DNA of 64,000 nucleotides from Meira nashicola (Eukaryota > Basidiomycota > Exobasidiomycetes > Exobasidiales > Brachybasidiaceae), in the NCBI GenBank assembly GCA_001600355.1, contig BCJU01000002.1, positions 496,001 through 560,000 on the forward strand. The letters run 5' to 3'. A program made the translations under genes and the position numbers. Positions 1 to 10,945 of the stretch are shown here, in pieces (within the stretch, counting starts at the first letter, position 1; every line of letters begins with the position of its first letter). A model generated the notes under the pieces. It saw only the letters and a program-made list of their open reading frames with translations. It had not been told where the DNA came from and searched no databases.

Positions 1-2
1 AA

Positions 3-29
3 GGTGATGAGGACTCTGAAGATGAATAA
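3..29 (+). CDS. 3' end of an unidentified gene (partial)
   Basis: The first bases read as a short acidic tail (GDEDSEDE) followed by a TAA stop, in a frame open to the left window edge. Acidic Asp/Glu/Ser tails are common in nuclear and chaperone proteins, but eight residues do not allow identification. A chance open frame cannot be excluded. Confidence 0.35.
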   Translation, partial: GDEDSEDE

Positions 30-456
30 ATATCATAAAAATGTTTCATTCTTTCACCACATTTGTACACTGATAATGCAATCGATTCCATTTCTGGCTC
101 GATTAAGATGCGTGAAAGTAGTGTTCTTCATTGAGCAGTTGCTTTGGGTGAAGGTTTGATACAAGAGTCTAATACCTTTCGAGGCAAACTATCTAGACAA
201 CTCTCACAATTTTCGTTTTGTAATCATGCGAAAGTAAGAGAGCATCTAATCATTAATTTTGATATTGAGTTGTGAAAGAAGTGTCTATTAATGTTTACAG
301 ATGGGAGATGAGAATATTAGACAGCCTTATCATTCAAGAAGGTTTATTGCTCTTTGAATTTGCAGATGTGCTGATTTGCTCCCCAATAACGCGATCACAA
401 AATTGCAGAAAAATCCAGGATGCAAACTGATGCAAACGCTTTTTTGTTAGTCATAA
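30..456. other. Intergenic, convergent 3' ends
   Basis: About 430 bp between the left-edge gene fragment (+) and the end of the TIM23 gene (-). AT-rich; likely two 3' UTRs. I see no gene, RNA or repeat here. Confidence 0.5.
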
Positions 457-1188
457 TTAGAAAAGTGCGGTCTTACTTGCTGACCAAGTTGCTGCCAAAG
501 CCATCATAATTCCACTAGAGATGGCCATCGGTCTAATTCCTGCTGTGCATTTGAAAAGGGCACCACTTAAGCCACCTGCTGCAATACTACCGGCCATATC
601 GTGCTTTCCACGAGCGGCATCAATAGAAGCATCTGCGATGTTGTAAATCAAAGCCACAATACCACCACTATTTCCTAAAAAGCTTCCTCTTCTAGTGACT
701 TGATTCAAAATGGCATTCAAACGTAAACGGAAGGTAGGTGATTGTACACCTAATGGTCTTGCCAAACCTTCACGTAAGCCCAACATTCCACCGATTGCTA
801 AGCCTGAAAGATATGTTGTTCCTGTTCCGTAACATAGATCATCACTCCATCCACGACTTGGAAGAGCTGTTCGTCCACCTTCTAAAGTTGAAGGAGATGC
901 ATCTACGATATCCAAATATTCTAAATCTTCACGACCCAAACCTGCCAATGGATGAAGTTGAGCGACATCGAATTGTGGATTAGAAAATAATTCCGCTGTG
1001 CTAGGTGTATATGATGCAGCTGGATTGGCACCACTATGATCGAAACGAGATTCTCCGGAAGAGAAGTAAGCAGTTGGTGATGGTGCTTCTTGTTGTTGTG
1101 TTTGTGGCGTGCTCAATGTAGACGGTCCAGCTGCATTTTCTTGAGATGAAATTGAAATCTGCTGCGAAGAGCCAGAAAAGGGCCACAT
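457..1188 (-). CDS. TIM23: Mitochondrial inner-membrane import translocase subunit Tim23
   Basis: Channel-forming subunit of the TIM23 complex, which passes presequence-bearing proteins across or into the mitochondrial inner membrane. The 243-residue protein has a Ser/Gln-rich intermembrane-space N-terminus, the PLAGLGREDLEYLDI segment typical of Tim23, and a C-terminal Tim17/Tim22/Tim23-family membrane domain (about residues 115-240) with glycine-rich helices, including GLAIGGMLGLREG and the FLGNSGGIVALIYN segment. Length matches fungal Tim23 (about 220-250). The ATG at 1188 gives the expected N-terminus; no intron is needed. It is divergent from the NDUFV2 gene, another mitochondrial gene, across a 580 bp promoter region. 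Identity is near certain. Confidence 0.95.
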   Translation of the reverse strand: MWPFSGSSQQISISSQENAAGPSTLSTPQTQQQEAPSPTAYFSSGESRFDHSGANPAASYTPSTAELFSNPQFDVAQLHPLAGLGREDLEYLDIVDASPSTLEGGRTALPSRGWSDDLCYGTGTTYLSGLAIGGMLGLREGLARPLGVQSPTFRLRLNAILNQVTRRGSFLGNSGGIVALIYNIADASIDAARGKHDMAGSIAAGGLSGALFKCTAGIRPMAISSGIMMALAATWSASKTALF

Positions 1189-1768
1189 TTTGTAGGAATC
1201 AAAAAGAAGATGTGAAGGAGTTAACGATGACGATCAAACATTCAATCGATTTTGGATTATCCTTCCTTACTCTCTCAGCCTAGGCAATACACACACGAAT
1301 TCACCCTTTGTCTGATTATAATTTTTTTCGAGATTTTTAGAACCTTTTCCCCTTGTTCTTCCGTGTTCCGGCTCCACCATAGAGACGCGCCGGCGCTTTG
1401 GGGAAACTCACGCCCTCACTATCAGGTTTACACATGAATGCAGTCACGTGCTACGAAGAAGTCATTACCCGATTTAAGGTAAAATCGCTGATTAGAAGAG
1501 CTTCAAATGTACAACAAATAAATGATGAAAGCAATCCTCCATGATAATGAGGCATTTTCTATAGATCAGAAATGAATGAAAATAGTCAATAGAGCATTTT
1601 TAAGCATCGCGCTATTTGGGTTTGTCAGCAAGATCTTATTGGATAATGTTTAGCTCCAGGCGCGCGCTTGCCAATCAAAGCCAGCCTATATAGGCGTGGT
1701 GCATGTTTAATAATGTGGAAGAAATGTACTGTACCAAATTCGTCTGATATCTTCCATCATTTCTTTCT
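1189..1768. promoter_or_regulatory. Divergent promoter region TIM23 / NDUFV2
   Basis: 580 bp between two head-to-head genes whose products both act in mitochondria, so it probably holds both promoters. No defined motif or small gene could be supported; the short open frames inside have no recognisable product. Confidence 0.4.
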
Positions 1769-2650
1769 GTGGTCAATATGGCATCATCACTACGCATGGC
1801 CAGCACAAGTGCCGCACGCACTTTGTTTGCAAGGTCAGCATCAGCAGCTGTTGCATCTAGACAGGTCGTGCCAACTGCTACCCGTGCATTCTCTACGACA
1901 AAGGCAACCTCTTCAGACGCTCTTTTTGTTCATCGTGATACGGATTACAACAATGCTTCCATTCCGTTCAAATTCACTGATGAGAACATGAAATTGGCCG
2001 AAGAAATTATTTCACATTATCCCAAACAATACAAGAAAGCTGCTGTTATTCCACTTTTGGATTTAGGACAACGTCAAAACAGTGGTTGGGTTTCGATTAG
2101 TGTGATGAATTATGTGGCAGAAGTGTTGGAAATGCCACCTATGCGTGTTTATGAAGTTGCAAGTTTCTATACTATGTTCAATCGTGAACCAGTAGGTAAA
2201 TATTTCATTCAATTATGCACTACAACACCATGCATGTTAGGTGGATGTGGAAGTGAAAAGATTTTAGAAACTATGAAATCGCATTTAGGAATCGATTTAG
2301 GTCAAACGACAAAAGATAAACTTTTCACTTTGATCGAAGTAGAATGTTTGGGAGCATGTGCAAATGCACCAATGGCACAAATCAACGATGATTATTACGA
2401 AGATTTGACACCCGAAACTACCGTTAAGCTATTGGACGGTTTACGCGCTGGTAAACCACCAAAGCCTGGACCACAAAGCGATCGTCATTCATCGGAAGCT
2501 GCACAAGGAAGGACAGCTCTTACAGAAGAGGTGAGTATATAATGATAAAATAGAAAAAAGAAAGAATTGCCATTGACCCCAGTCATCCTCTCTTTGTTCC
2601 TACTACAGCCATACGGACCCGGACAACACTGCCGACCTGAATTCCAATAA
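1769..2650 (+). CDS. NDUFV2: NADH:ubiquinone oxidoreductase 24 kDa subunit (complex I)
   Basis: Matrix-arm subunit of complex I carrying the [2Fe-2S] cluster N1a. The start at 1769 gives a Ser/Ala/Arg-rich mitochondrial presequence (about 45 residues). The thioredoxin-like domain follows, with the cluster ligands in CTTTPC and ECLGAC. Exon 1 is 1769-2530, a 78 bp intron (GTGAGT...CAG) is 2531-2608, and exon 2 (2609-2650) supplies the last 13 residues, [13 protein letters not shown], which fit the conserved Pro/Arg C-terminus of the family. Reading through the intron would end four codons later. Spliced length is about 267 residues, normal for the family. Confidence 0.95.
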
Positions 2651-2995
2651 ACTGTTTATATATCTTTCAATGTCGGGCCATTGGTAATGAACTTTTAGAA
2701 GAAACTCTGAATGACGAGAGCATATTGTTATTTGTCAGAGAAGATTAGAGTCTCATGATTAGTCAGCATTTCTTGATCTAAGGTAAACTACTGCTTGCGT
2801 GACTTTATTCTACTGTACTATTCATATACCCTGGCGCGTTAAAAGCACACACTTTACCCGAACGCGTATGCAAGCGCGTTGATAGATACGTACAAAATGT
2901 GTGTAATCACATTTCTTCTCAATGCATAGAATAGAAGTAACACTTTTACAATCAGATCCTCTTACCTTCATCACTTCACCGACGGATTCGATAAA
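2651..2995. other. Intergenic NDUFV2 - RFC2
   Basis: 345 bp between tandem genes: the 3' UTR of NDUFV2 and promoter of RFC2. Nothing else recognised. Confidence 0.5.
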
Positions 2996-4117
2996 ATGTT
3001 CCTCCCACAAAGGCCAAAGAATGACGGGATAAAGCAGAAAACAGACAAAGAGAAAGCCGAATTGGCAAAATTACGACCTTGGGTAGAAAAGTATAGACCA
3101 AAAAAAATTGATGACGTTGCTGCTCAGGAGCATACAGTAACAGTTTTGCAAAAAGCATTACTTTCAACAAATTTACCGCATATGCTATTCTATGGACCAC
3201 CTGGAACAGGTAAAACTTCAACGATTCTAGCATTAGCGAGACAATTATTTGGACCTGAATTGATGAAAACAAGAGTCTTAGAATTGAATGCATCTGATGA
3301 ACGTGGAATTACGGTTGTACGTGAAAAGATTAAATCGTTTGCAAAATTGGCAGTAAGCAATGCGAATTTGGATTTCCCTTGTCCGCCTTATAAGATTGTG
3401 ATCCTGGATGAAGCAGACAGTATGACACATGATGCTCAAAGTGCACTTCGACGAATTATGGAACAGTATAGTCGCATCACAAGATTCTGTTTGGTTTGCA
3501 ATTATGTTACTCGAATCATTGAACCTTTAGCAAGTAGATGTAGCAAATTCCGATTTCGTACATTGGACAACGTTTCCACCAAAGATCGTTTACAAAGCAT
3601 CGCTGATGCTGAACACGTTGCTTTTGAAGATGGCGTTTTGGACACTTTGATCAAAACTTCAGATGGAGATTTACGTAGAGCGATCACTTATCTTCAATCC
3701 GCTTCTCGTCTTCATAGCGCAGATGAAAAGTCTACGCCAATCACACCGCAATCGATCGTTGATATTGCAGGTGTTGTGCCTACTCCAGTCGTAGTAGGAT
3801 TAGCTCGTTCGATTGGAATTCCTGCTCGACCAGACGAAGAGGACGATGAAGATGTTTTGGTAAAATCGCGAAAAGGAGCAAGTGAATTTGAAAAAGTTCG
3901 TTCTCAAGTCACTTTTATTACTCGAGAAGGTTATTCTACTTCACAAGTATTGATTCAATTGCACGATTATATTATGGATCATGAAACTTTAACCGCTCCA
4001 CGTAAAGCCAAATGTGCAATCGAGTTAGGACAAACGGACAAAGATCTCACAGATGGTGCCGATGAAGAATTGCAATTGCTCAACCTCAGCTTGAAGTTGA
4101 AGCGTGCCGTAGCATGA
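2996..4117 (+). CDS. RFC2: Replication factor C subunit (yeast Rfc2 / human RFC4 type)
   Basis: Small subunit of the clamp loader that opens PCNA onto primed DNA in replication and repair. The 373-residue protein is an AAA+ ATPase: conserved start RPWVEKYRPKKIDDVAAQ, Walker A GPPGTGKT (about residues 66-73), Walker B DEAD, and the SRC motif in SRCSKFRF, followed by the C-terminal collar domain. The LPHMLFYGPPGTGKTSTI context and the spacing between Walker A and B match yeast Rfc2 better than Rfc3, Rfc4 or Rfc5. No intron is needed. An acidic insertion (EEDDEDVLVKS, about residues 280) is a local peculiarity. Confidence 0.94.
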   Translation: MFLPQRPKNDGIKQKTDKEKAELAKLRPWVEKYRPKKIDDVAAQEHTVTVLQKALLSTNLPHMLFYGPPGTGKTSTILALARQLFGPELMKTRVLELNASDERGITVVREKIKSFAKLAVSNANLDFPCPPYKIVILDEADSMTHDAQSALRRIMEQYSRITRFCLVCNYVTRIIEPLASRCSKFRFRTLDNVSTKDRLQSIADAEHVAFEDGVLDTLIKTSDGDLRRAITYLQSASRLHSADEKSTPITPQSIVDIAGVVPTPVVVGLARSIGIPARPDEEDDEDVLVKSRKGASEFEKVRSQVTFITREGYSTSQVLIQLHDYIMDHETLTAPRKAKCAIELGQTDKDLTDGADEELQLLNLSLKLKRAVA

Positions 4118-4274
4118 TCGACAATCGATTGATTCCCTTTTCTCGCATTTTACTCCATATGTATCATTAGTCATCAATCAAAAGAAAGTGTAAACAGATT
4201 AAGGTGTGCATGGATGATTGCATTTTAATGTCTGAATGTATAGTACAAATGAGAACTTTTTAGGATTCTACTTC

Positions 4275-5392
4275 TTATAGTCCCAAAGCAGCTCTGGCTT
4301 CCCGAGTATCGATGTGCTTTGGTCCACCTTTTGCAGTCAAAATTTCAACGCCAGTTTCTGTGATCAATAATGTCTCTTCGGCTGCTGCTGATCTAGCACC
4401 ATCGATTGTTGAAACCGTCCAATCGTCAGGCCAAGATAAATCTCTCCATTCTGTTCCTGCATTGAGCATAGGCTCGATTGTGAAAATATTTCCAGGTTGC
4501 ATTACTCCGTATGCTTTTTTTGTTCTATGATGATAAATTGTTGGAGCAGAATGAAAAACATTACTGATTCCATGTCCGTGCCAATTTTTTGCAACTGCTG
4601 TATTTCTACTTTCTGCTAATGGTTGAATTGTTTTTCCTATTTGACCAAACGGAACACCTGGGCCACAAATTGCGATTGCAGCATCTAAGCAATCTCTTGC
4701 TGTCTTGATCAAATTCATGCTTTCTTCATCTGCTTCTGCTTTGGGTCCAACGGGATATGTTCCATTTAAATCTCCGTGGAAGCCATGATGATATAGTGTA
4801 ACATCAATATTGATAATATCTCCATCTTCTAGCGGTCTCTGATCGGGAATGCCATGACAAATGATTTCGTTTACGGATGTACAAACACTTTTTGGATATC
4901 CATGATAACCTAGTGGGCTTGGATAACAGTCCCTTTTGATTGCTTCTTCGAATACAACTTTATCAATCTCGTCCGTCGTAACGCCAGGTGCTACCTTTGA
5001 AGCTGCAATTTCCAACACCTCTCTTGCCAACTTTGCTGCTTTACGAACACCTTCTTGTTCTTTTTCCGAATTCACCTTGATATTCCTAGATGAAAGAAAC
5101 TGAGGGATGGAAGAATCATCATTAGCCCTCTAGATCAAATATAACAATTGGGAAGGAGCAATCATTTCCGAGTGAATTGCTCAAACCTCTCACAAGAAAA
5201 TGACTTGCTCACCTCCCAATAAGCCCAAAATGTTCCGCTTACCGATTCTCGTGCATAATTTGGTCGAAAGATTGAATCTGGTACTTTACTCTTTGGTGCT
5301 AAAGGGTAACAAGCACGTACTGTTGCTCCTAAAGGATATTGAAATCCTGGAGCATTCGCGAATGGATCAATTGTTGTAGTTGTACTTGCCAT
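4275..5392 (-). CDS. MAP1: Methionine aminopeptidase 1, lacking the N-terminal zinc finger
   Basis: Cobalt/manganese-dependent enzyme removing initiator Met from nascent chains. The pita-bread M24 fold is complete: metal ligands in NIDVTLYHHGFHGDLNGTY, HGHGI, and FTIEPM, and final E in AAAEETLLIT. Exon 1 begins at the ATG at 5392 and holds YPLAPKSKVPDSIFRPNYA, the usual linker before the catalytic domain. Exon 2 most likely starts at 5099 (CAG acceptor) and runs to 4275. Two in-phase donors are possible, giving exon 1 ends at 5243 (GTAAGC) or 5213 (GTGAGC). Eukaryotic cytosolic MAP1 usually has a C6H2 zinc finger before this linker; none is visible here unless an upstream exon exists. Confidence 0.88.
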
Positions 5393-5687
5393 TTTCTATC
5401 TCTCTCTCTCTTTCAAAGGATAAGATGGTATGTTTAGGAGAAGGTTTAGCATGTATGCATAGTATACAGATTTAAAGTTTTTCTTGAATAAGCGGGAGCT
5501 TTTTTCTATTCATAGTCGCATTTCCTCAGGCGCTGTGCATATTCTATTAATACTTTGTACTATACACGTGCAATAAATAATTTTTGGAAAAAGTTACCTG
5601 TTCCAAAAAATGTACCGAGAATTTTGATAAATTGGTGGTGGCCGACTTGTTTACTTACATTCAACACAAAAAGTCGTTCTTATAAAA

Positions 5688-6838
5688 ATGTCAAGTCACA
5701 TTAAAGCAGCGGCTCCAAAAGTGAAGGGACGAATGTCATTCAAAGCTGTCAATCACCAAAAAGTTGGTAAGCCATTAGATGAAGGCAAACGAAAGAAGAT
5801 CAACAGAAGGATAGAAGTAGAAGATGGAGATAGGGAATCAGAGGAAGAACTAACCGATGAAGGAGAAGAAGCAGATGGAAGTGAAATGGAAGAAGAGATG
5901 GATACAGATGATGAACTCACAGCATCTCGTTTAGGCAAAAGTAAAAAGACAGCTAGTGAGTAGAATCGTGCTAAGTTGATTAAAGATCACGTTGGAAGTA
6001 CTGACATATATACATTCTCTCGAATAATTCAGAGAGAAAGCGTCGTGCCACATCACCATCTTCATTCGGTTTAACTCTTCAAGGTTTGCTTGGAAATGCG
6101 GATGTTGATGATAAAGAGGAAGCAGCAGAAGAAGAAGAAGAAGAAGAGGGCTCTGATGTTGAAGCAGGACCATCAAAGAAGAAAGCATCAATTTCAGCTG
6201 GACAACCTGCAATTTTATCACTAGCTCCTCATATTAGACGTGGAGCACAATCTTCTCGTTTAAATGAAAAAGCTGCACGATTGGCATTAGCAGCAAAGAG
6301 GAAACGTGAAGATCGTGCAAGGGTAACAGATGTTATTGGAGGATGGGGAGCACCGGGAGAACTTCCAAAGACGTTTGAAGGAGATGAAAAGTTTGCCGAA
6401 ATTACAAATGAACCATTACAATCATCCAAAGAAGAACAAAAAAAGTTAAAAGCATGGTTAGATGAAGGAGGCGTACAAGGATATGAAAAACGTTTAAGGA
6501 AATCAGCACAGAGAGGTGTAGTGAAGTTGTTTAATGCGATTCGTGCGGCTCAAAATACAACGGAAGCCGATTTAGAAGAACAAGATGTAGAGCGGAAGTC
6601 CAGTTCAAAGAATGAGAAATCGATCAAAGAGAATGGCCCACAGGCAAACGCAAAACGTGCCGATAATCCATTAGGTGGAAAAGCTAAAGCAGGTAAGTTT
6701 ACTAGAAGCAGAATGAAATTCATCATGATTGTATTGATTTTCTAAATGTCCTTTTCTTCTTTTACTTCCTATTCAGTCTCTGAATTGAGCAAGAACAACT
6801 TCTTTGACCTTTTACGAGCGGGTACAAAGACCAAATAA
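5688..6838 (+). CDS. RRP15: Ribosome biogenesis protein Rrp15
   Basis: Nucleolar factor for pre-rRNA processing of the large subunit. Three exons: 5688-5955, 6033-6692 and 6777-6838, with introns of 77 and 84 bp. The joins keep frame and give a 329-residue protein: acidic N-terminal half (Glu runs), then the Rrp15 domain with EKRLRKSAQRGVVKLFNAIRAAQ (about residues 235-257) and the C-terminal signature LSKNNFFDLLRAG, encoded in exon 3. The acidic low-complexity N-terminus is usual for the family. The motif order is what identifies it. Confidence 0.9.
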
Positions 6839-7130
6839 TGTCATATAAGTATCTTTATGCATTTGTAGACTAGTCAATCTTATTTACCGTTCACTGAATA
6901 TGACCTTAATGACGGATGTCCTGGACTCTATTTATAATTCAATTGTACATCATGCGATAAGTTTAGACAAAGGCGGAACCGCGATCAAGCATGGCGCGAT
7001 CAAAATAGACACAGGGTATATGCAACCTTAGCGTTCTCCACTACCTATATATAGAGAAAGAGAGGGAGGTGTCAACTCTCTTCTTCCCTCCCATCACCCA
7101 TCCCATACCCGCAAAAGAGAACTCACAATC

Positions 7131-8692
7131 ATGTCGGTACTCTTGTTCGGTCAACCTGGCAGTAATGCACGTCGAGAATGGACTGTAAGCGATTTCGTAA
7201 ATGTAGACGATACTGTACGCGGTGGAAGTAGTTCGAGTAAAATGGAAATCGTACAAGGCGATAATCCTCCACCATTACCATCATCGACCACCACATCACC
7301 ACCAACAAAAAAGAAAGTTGAAAAGTATAACGAAATTCTAGGAGAAAGGTCTTCAACTTCACCACAAAATGATGACGCAGGTTCGATTGACTTTAGTGGA
7401 TTTTTGGATACTACGACTTTAGGAGGAGCAGGATTTGCATCACAAGCATATTCTCATCCATTACCCGGAGATCCAATCACAAATGATCGATTTGCAGGTT
7501 TACGATTAAGTGGTCGTAGATTGCAACCTCTTGATAATCAACCAAAAATATCAATCTCTACTAAGGAAAAATATCCTGGAGGTGGAGAAGGACCTGTAAC
7601 AAGTTTCATCTTGAATTTGAAAACTGAAACGCCAAAGAAACGACCTGATGGTAGACGTGAATCTCAATTAACGTATGAATGGCAAATCGACCTATCTTCT
7701 TATGCTATCGATGGAGGCGCTTTTGATGTAGAAGCTGCTTGGAATGACTTTAAGCCAACTTATCGTGGAAGACCGGTGGAAGATGCTCCTAAACTTGATT
7801 CATCCAAAGTGAAGGAATGGAGTATTATGGCCAGAAGCGACTTTGGAGTGAGTGAAAAGATGATAAAATTTTCCATATGCTTTTTGTTCTGACTTTATCT
7901 ACATCTTCCATCACAGAAACAATCCGGTCCGTTTGCTGTCCGTTTGATTGGATTGAGCGCAGTTTCATCAATTCACAAGAGGGACTTATTTGGTGGAGAG
8001 AAATCATCGGCTCCTTCTTACGTATTCGCAACCGAAGATACTTCTTCAGGTGAATATTATGGTTTCGCTTTGTTCATATTTGCAACTGTTGCATTCTTCA
8101 TTTGGATCTTATGGGCTCTTACACCTGATAGTATCTTACGAAAGATTGGAATAGATTGGTATCCGAATCGGTATGTATCACAGCAAAGTGTCGATTCGAT
8201 CATCAGCAAAGAGAAACATTAAACCTTCTTGCTCGAGCTGGCCTCGAGAAGGCTTTTCAGTTGGTCCGACTTTCATCAATCTTCGAATGCTAACAATATT
8301 TATTCTTCCTGTTGTGATTATCAAGTGAATGGGCTTTTCTCATCCCGGCATGGAGTTTATTCGCCGTTCTTTTCGTTTATGTCGCTTTTATGTGTCTCAA
8401 CACATACAACAATCCAGACCTTTCCGATTTGAGGCAAGTTGTTGGTGAGTGTCAAGAAGTTTTACTAAATAAGAGAAAGTATGACTAATTTCGTTTTTTC
8501 TTTCTTCTTCCAGATTCACATAGTAACATTTTACCCATTCATGAAGCGGTAAGGAATGGTGAAGAAGTACATCCATTGCAAGGAGTGAACACCATGGCAC
8601 AGACTGGTGGATCAGGAGGAGCTTTATCGCAAGATATATATGAAATTCCTCCTGGTATTGTTAGCCGTCAAAGGCATGGTCTTCATGTGTAA
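7131..8692 (+). CDS. CIA30-domain protein fused in frame to GPI-GnT subunit PIG-P/Gpi19
   Basis: Four exons (7131-7847, 7917-8170, 8326-8444, 8514-8692; introns 69, 155 and 69 bp) join in frame. Residues about 15-265 are a CIA30 (NDUFAF1-like) domain: VNVDDTVRGGSSSS, LDTTTLGGAGFASQ, FKPTYRGRPV. After a ~30-residue linker with no methionine comes a complete PIG-P domain: YGFALFIFATVAFFIWILWAL (TM1), WYPNREWAFLIPAWSLF (TM2 start), and the C-terminal IYEIPPGIVSR. PIG-P belongs to the ER enzyme that starts GPI-anchor synthesis. CIA30 proteins are known as complex I assembly factors, but this one has no evident mitochondrial presequence. With no stop or start between the halves, a fusion is the simplest reading. 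Intron 1 retention would give a CIA30-only product ending at 7892. Confidence 0.82.
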
Positions 8693-9109
8693 AATATACA
8701 TATATCACAATTCATATAATTGTCGGCAACCATTTGCTTGTGGCCTTCTTGAGCTACCGTTGAAAGCTGATCTGCACGATTGTATCTTTCTCTCTTTGTA
8801 TCGTCAATATCACTTTTCTCTGTGGAGCTAAGAATGCAAACATGATTGACGTCTCTTTGTTCAATGGATTTCGAGTAATTAATTTGTTTTAGTTCGAACA
8901 GGAACGTACACTTTTTGCTATGACCATATTTGTTCAAGGATTGGTCTGTGCAGGTGGAGCAGAAAAGTGTTGGTCTGCAGTATGTCTGTGTGAAAGTGTT
9001 ACACGCGAAAAGTTAAAACCAACTTTTGTAAAAAAGCATACAACTGTCCCTCTTTCTTCCAACCATTCCCTCCTTCTTCCAACTTGTCAAAACACAACCA
9101 AAAAAAAGG
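8693..9109. other. Intergenic
   Basis: 417 bp after the CIA30-PIG-P gene, ending in the C/T-rich leader of the PITH gene. No gene recognised. Confidence 0.45.
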
Positions 9110-9778
9110 ATGTCACATCATCATCATAATCACGGAGATGGCTGCGGTCATGAACATAATGATGATGATCATATTAAACCTGGAGAAGGTCAACAAGATT
9201 CTTTGTATAGTCGAATTGATCGTGATAATGTTACAGGATTAAATGAGCAAATACCAGAAATGACGAAAAGGATAATTAAAACATTCGATAAACAAACAGA
9301 CGAAAATGAATATGTTGAAAGTGATGCAGATGATCAATTAATTATTCGAATTCCATTTATTGGATCGGTAAAATTACGTGCAATTATAATGAAAGCTGGA
9401 CCAAACGAACAAACACCAGAAGAATTACACGTATTTGCAAATCGAGATGAATTAGATTTCGATCAAGCTTCTTCTGGTGCTCCAGAACCAACGCAAAAGT
9501 TAAGTTCGATCGCAGTAGGAAGAGAAGTGATCAGCTATCCACTCAAAACGGCAAAATTTAACAACGTTCGTTCAATACACATCTTTGTTCCTAAAAGTTT
9601 AGGTGGTGATACAACTCGAATTTATTTCCTAGGTTTCAAAGGTGAATGGTTGGGAGAACATAGGAGAGAAGGACCAACAAATATCATTTATGAATCCGCT
9701 CCTCAAGTCAAAGATCATACCAAGATTCCTGGAACAGAAAGCGGAGCACATTCTCTGGGACCTGGTAGAGGTCAATGA
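9110..9778 (+). CDS. PITH-domain protein (PITHD1-like)
   Basis: Intronless, 222 residues. The start HHHHNHGDGCGHEH is the His-rich N-terminus typical of PITHD1 homologs. A PITH domain (proteasome-interacting domain of thioredoxin-like proteins) follows at about residues 20-200, with LYSRIDRDNVTGLNE, VESDADDQLIIRIPF, VKLRAIIM and TRIYFLGFKGEW. Family members bind the 26S proteasome or affect transcription in animals; the fungal role is not known. The C-terminal tail PGRGQ is unstructured. Identity of the family is secure, function is not. Confidence 0.9.
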   Translation: MSHHHHNHGDGCGHEHNDDDHIKPGEGQQDSLYSRIDRDNVTGLNEQIPEMTKRIIKTFDKQTDENEYVESDADDQLIIRIPFIGSVKLRAIIMKAGPNEQTPEELHVFANRDELDFDQASSGAPEPTQKLSSIAVGREVISYPLKTAKFNNVRSIHIFVPKSLGGDTTRIYFLGFKGEWLGEHRREGPTNIIYESAPQVKDHTKIPGTESGAHSLGPGRGQ

Positions 9779-9895
9779 CCTGATTATTCATACTACAATC
9801 TGTATTTTAACGTGAATGAGAAAAAAAGCATATTCAAAGATCGATCCCAATGTTGATTAAGGCTACAAATACAGTTTAGTTGCTCTTATGTGAGT

Positions 9896-10615
9896 CTATA
9901 TGGCACGAACTGGTTGAGCAGATTCTTGTTCTGCGGGCGCTTTGTTCAAAGGTTCATTGCTAACATCAGGCAAAGCGTTTGCTCCTTCGGTAAGATAAGA
10001 AGGTGTTTCTCCTAATTCTTCTCCAAGATCATCTCCTAAAGCATCTAATTCAGCTTGAAGTTCATCTTCATCAATCTCATCTGGAACTCCATAAGATCTT
10101 CCAAGAGTTGCTTGAACTTCATTTGCTTGTTCGATCATATCTTCCATATCATCTTGAACACGTTCAATTTTATCTAAATCAATTTTACCGTATGTTTTTC
10201 GCATTTCTTTATTTGCACTATTCATTGCATCAACGGTTGCCATTGTATTTCGAAGATTTTCAGTTGTCATTGTTGCTTGTTCCATATTGTATGATTGTTG
10301 ATATAATTGATCTAATTGACCTTCGTATAATCTCTTTTGACGTAAAACACGTAATGCTCTTTGTTCAACGGCTTTCTGTGAAGAGAAGAATATAGGTCAG
10401 TCTATAGAAACGATCAATGCTCCTTCTCACTTTCGCTTACTCACCTTTCCAGGTCCAGAAGTCATCTTTTTCATTTGATCACGATATCTTGCTAATTCTT
10501 GATCAAGCTTCTTTATTTTTTGCGTTACACCATCAGCACGTGTTTCTGTACTTGTGATTGCATCTTGTAAACTTGGCTTTGGCGTTGCAGCCTTACTTCC
10601 GAATAATCTATTCAT
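9896..10615 (-). CDS. VPS60: ESCRT-III-related protein Vps60/CHMP5
   Basis: Snf7-family protein acting late in ESCRT-III assembly on endosomes with Vta1/Vps4. Exon 1 is 10615-10445 (MNRLFGSKAATPKPSL...), the intron is 69 bp (10444-10376, GTGAGT...CAG), and exon 2 is 10375-9896; the join is phase 0 (GPGK|KAVEQRALRVL). The 216-residue product has the basic N-terminal helices, SYNMEQATMTTENLRNTMATVDAM and the Vps60-specific IDLDKIERVQDDMEDMIEQANEVQ, then an acidic C-terminus with ELQAELDALGDD. These fit CHMP5 rather than Snf7 or Vps20. Confidence 0.93.
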
Positions 10616-10945
10616 ATTTCAAACATACAAGATGATGATGGTTTAACACTTTCAAATACGTGGAGACTTTTTACGCGCAAATACGCACAGACTGAATGCC
10701 ATTCATGCTACGCTATATGCATGCACGCTGAGCTTGTATCTTCTTTCTTGACCGCCATAAACCCTAAAGCTCAGGGTCCCTTCTCGGCGCGTTTTGATAC
10801 ACTTATCAATTGACATTATTCAATATGCAAAGGCTGTTCGAGGATGCGATTGCGTAACAGTCACCGTAATGTAGTATATGAAATATGATTTGCTATATTT
10901 CAATATTAGCCTTTTAGATACTACCACCTTTTGACATTGGCAGGC
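10616..10945. other. Intergenic, divergent
   Basis: 330 bp between VPS60 (-) and the first gene of the tandem secreted family (+). Presumably two promoters; no specific site seen. Confidence 0.4.
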
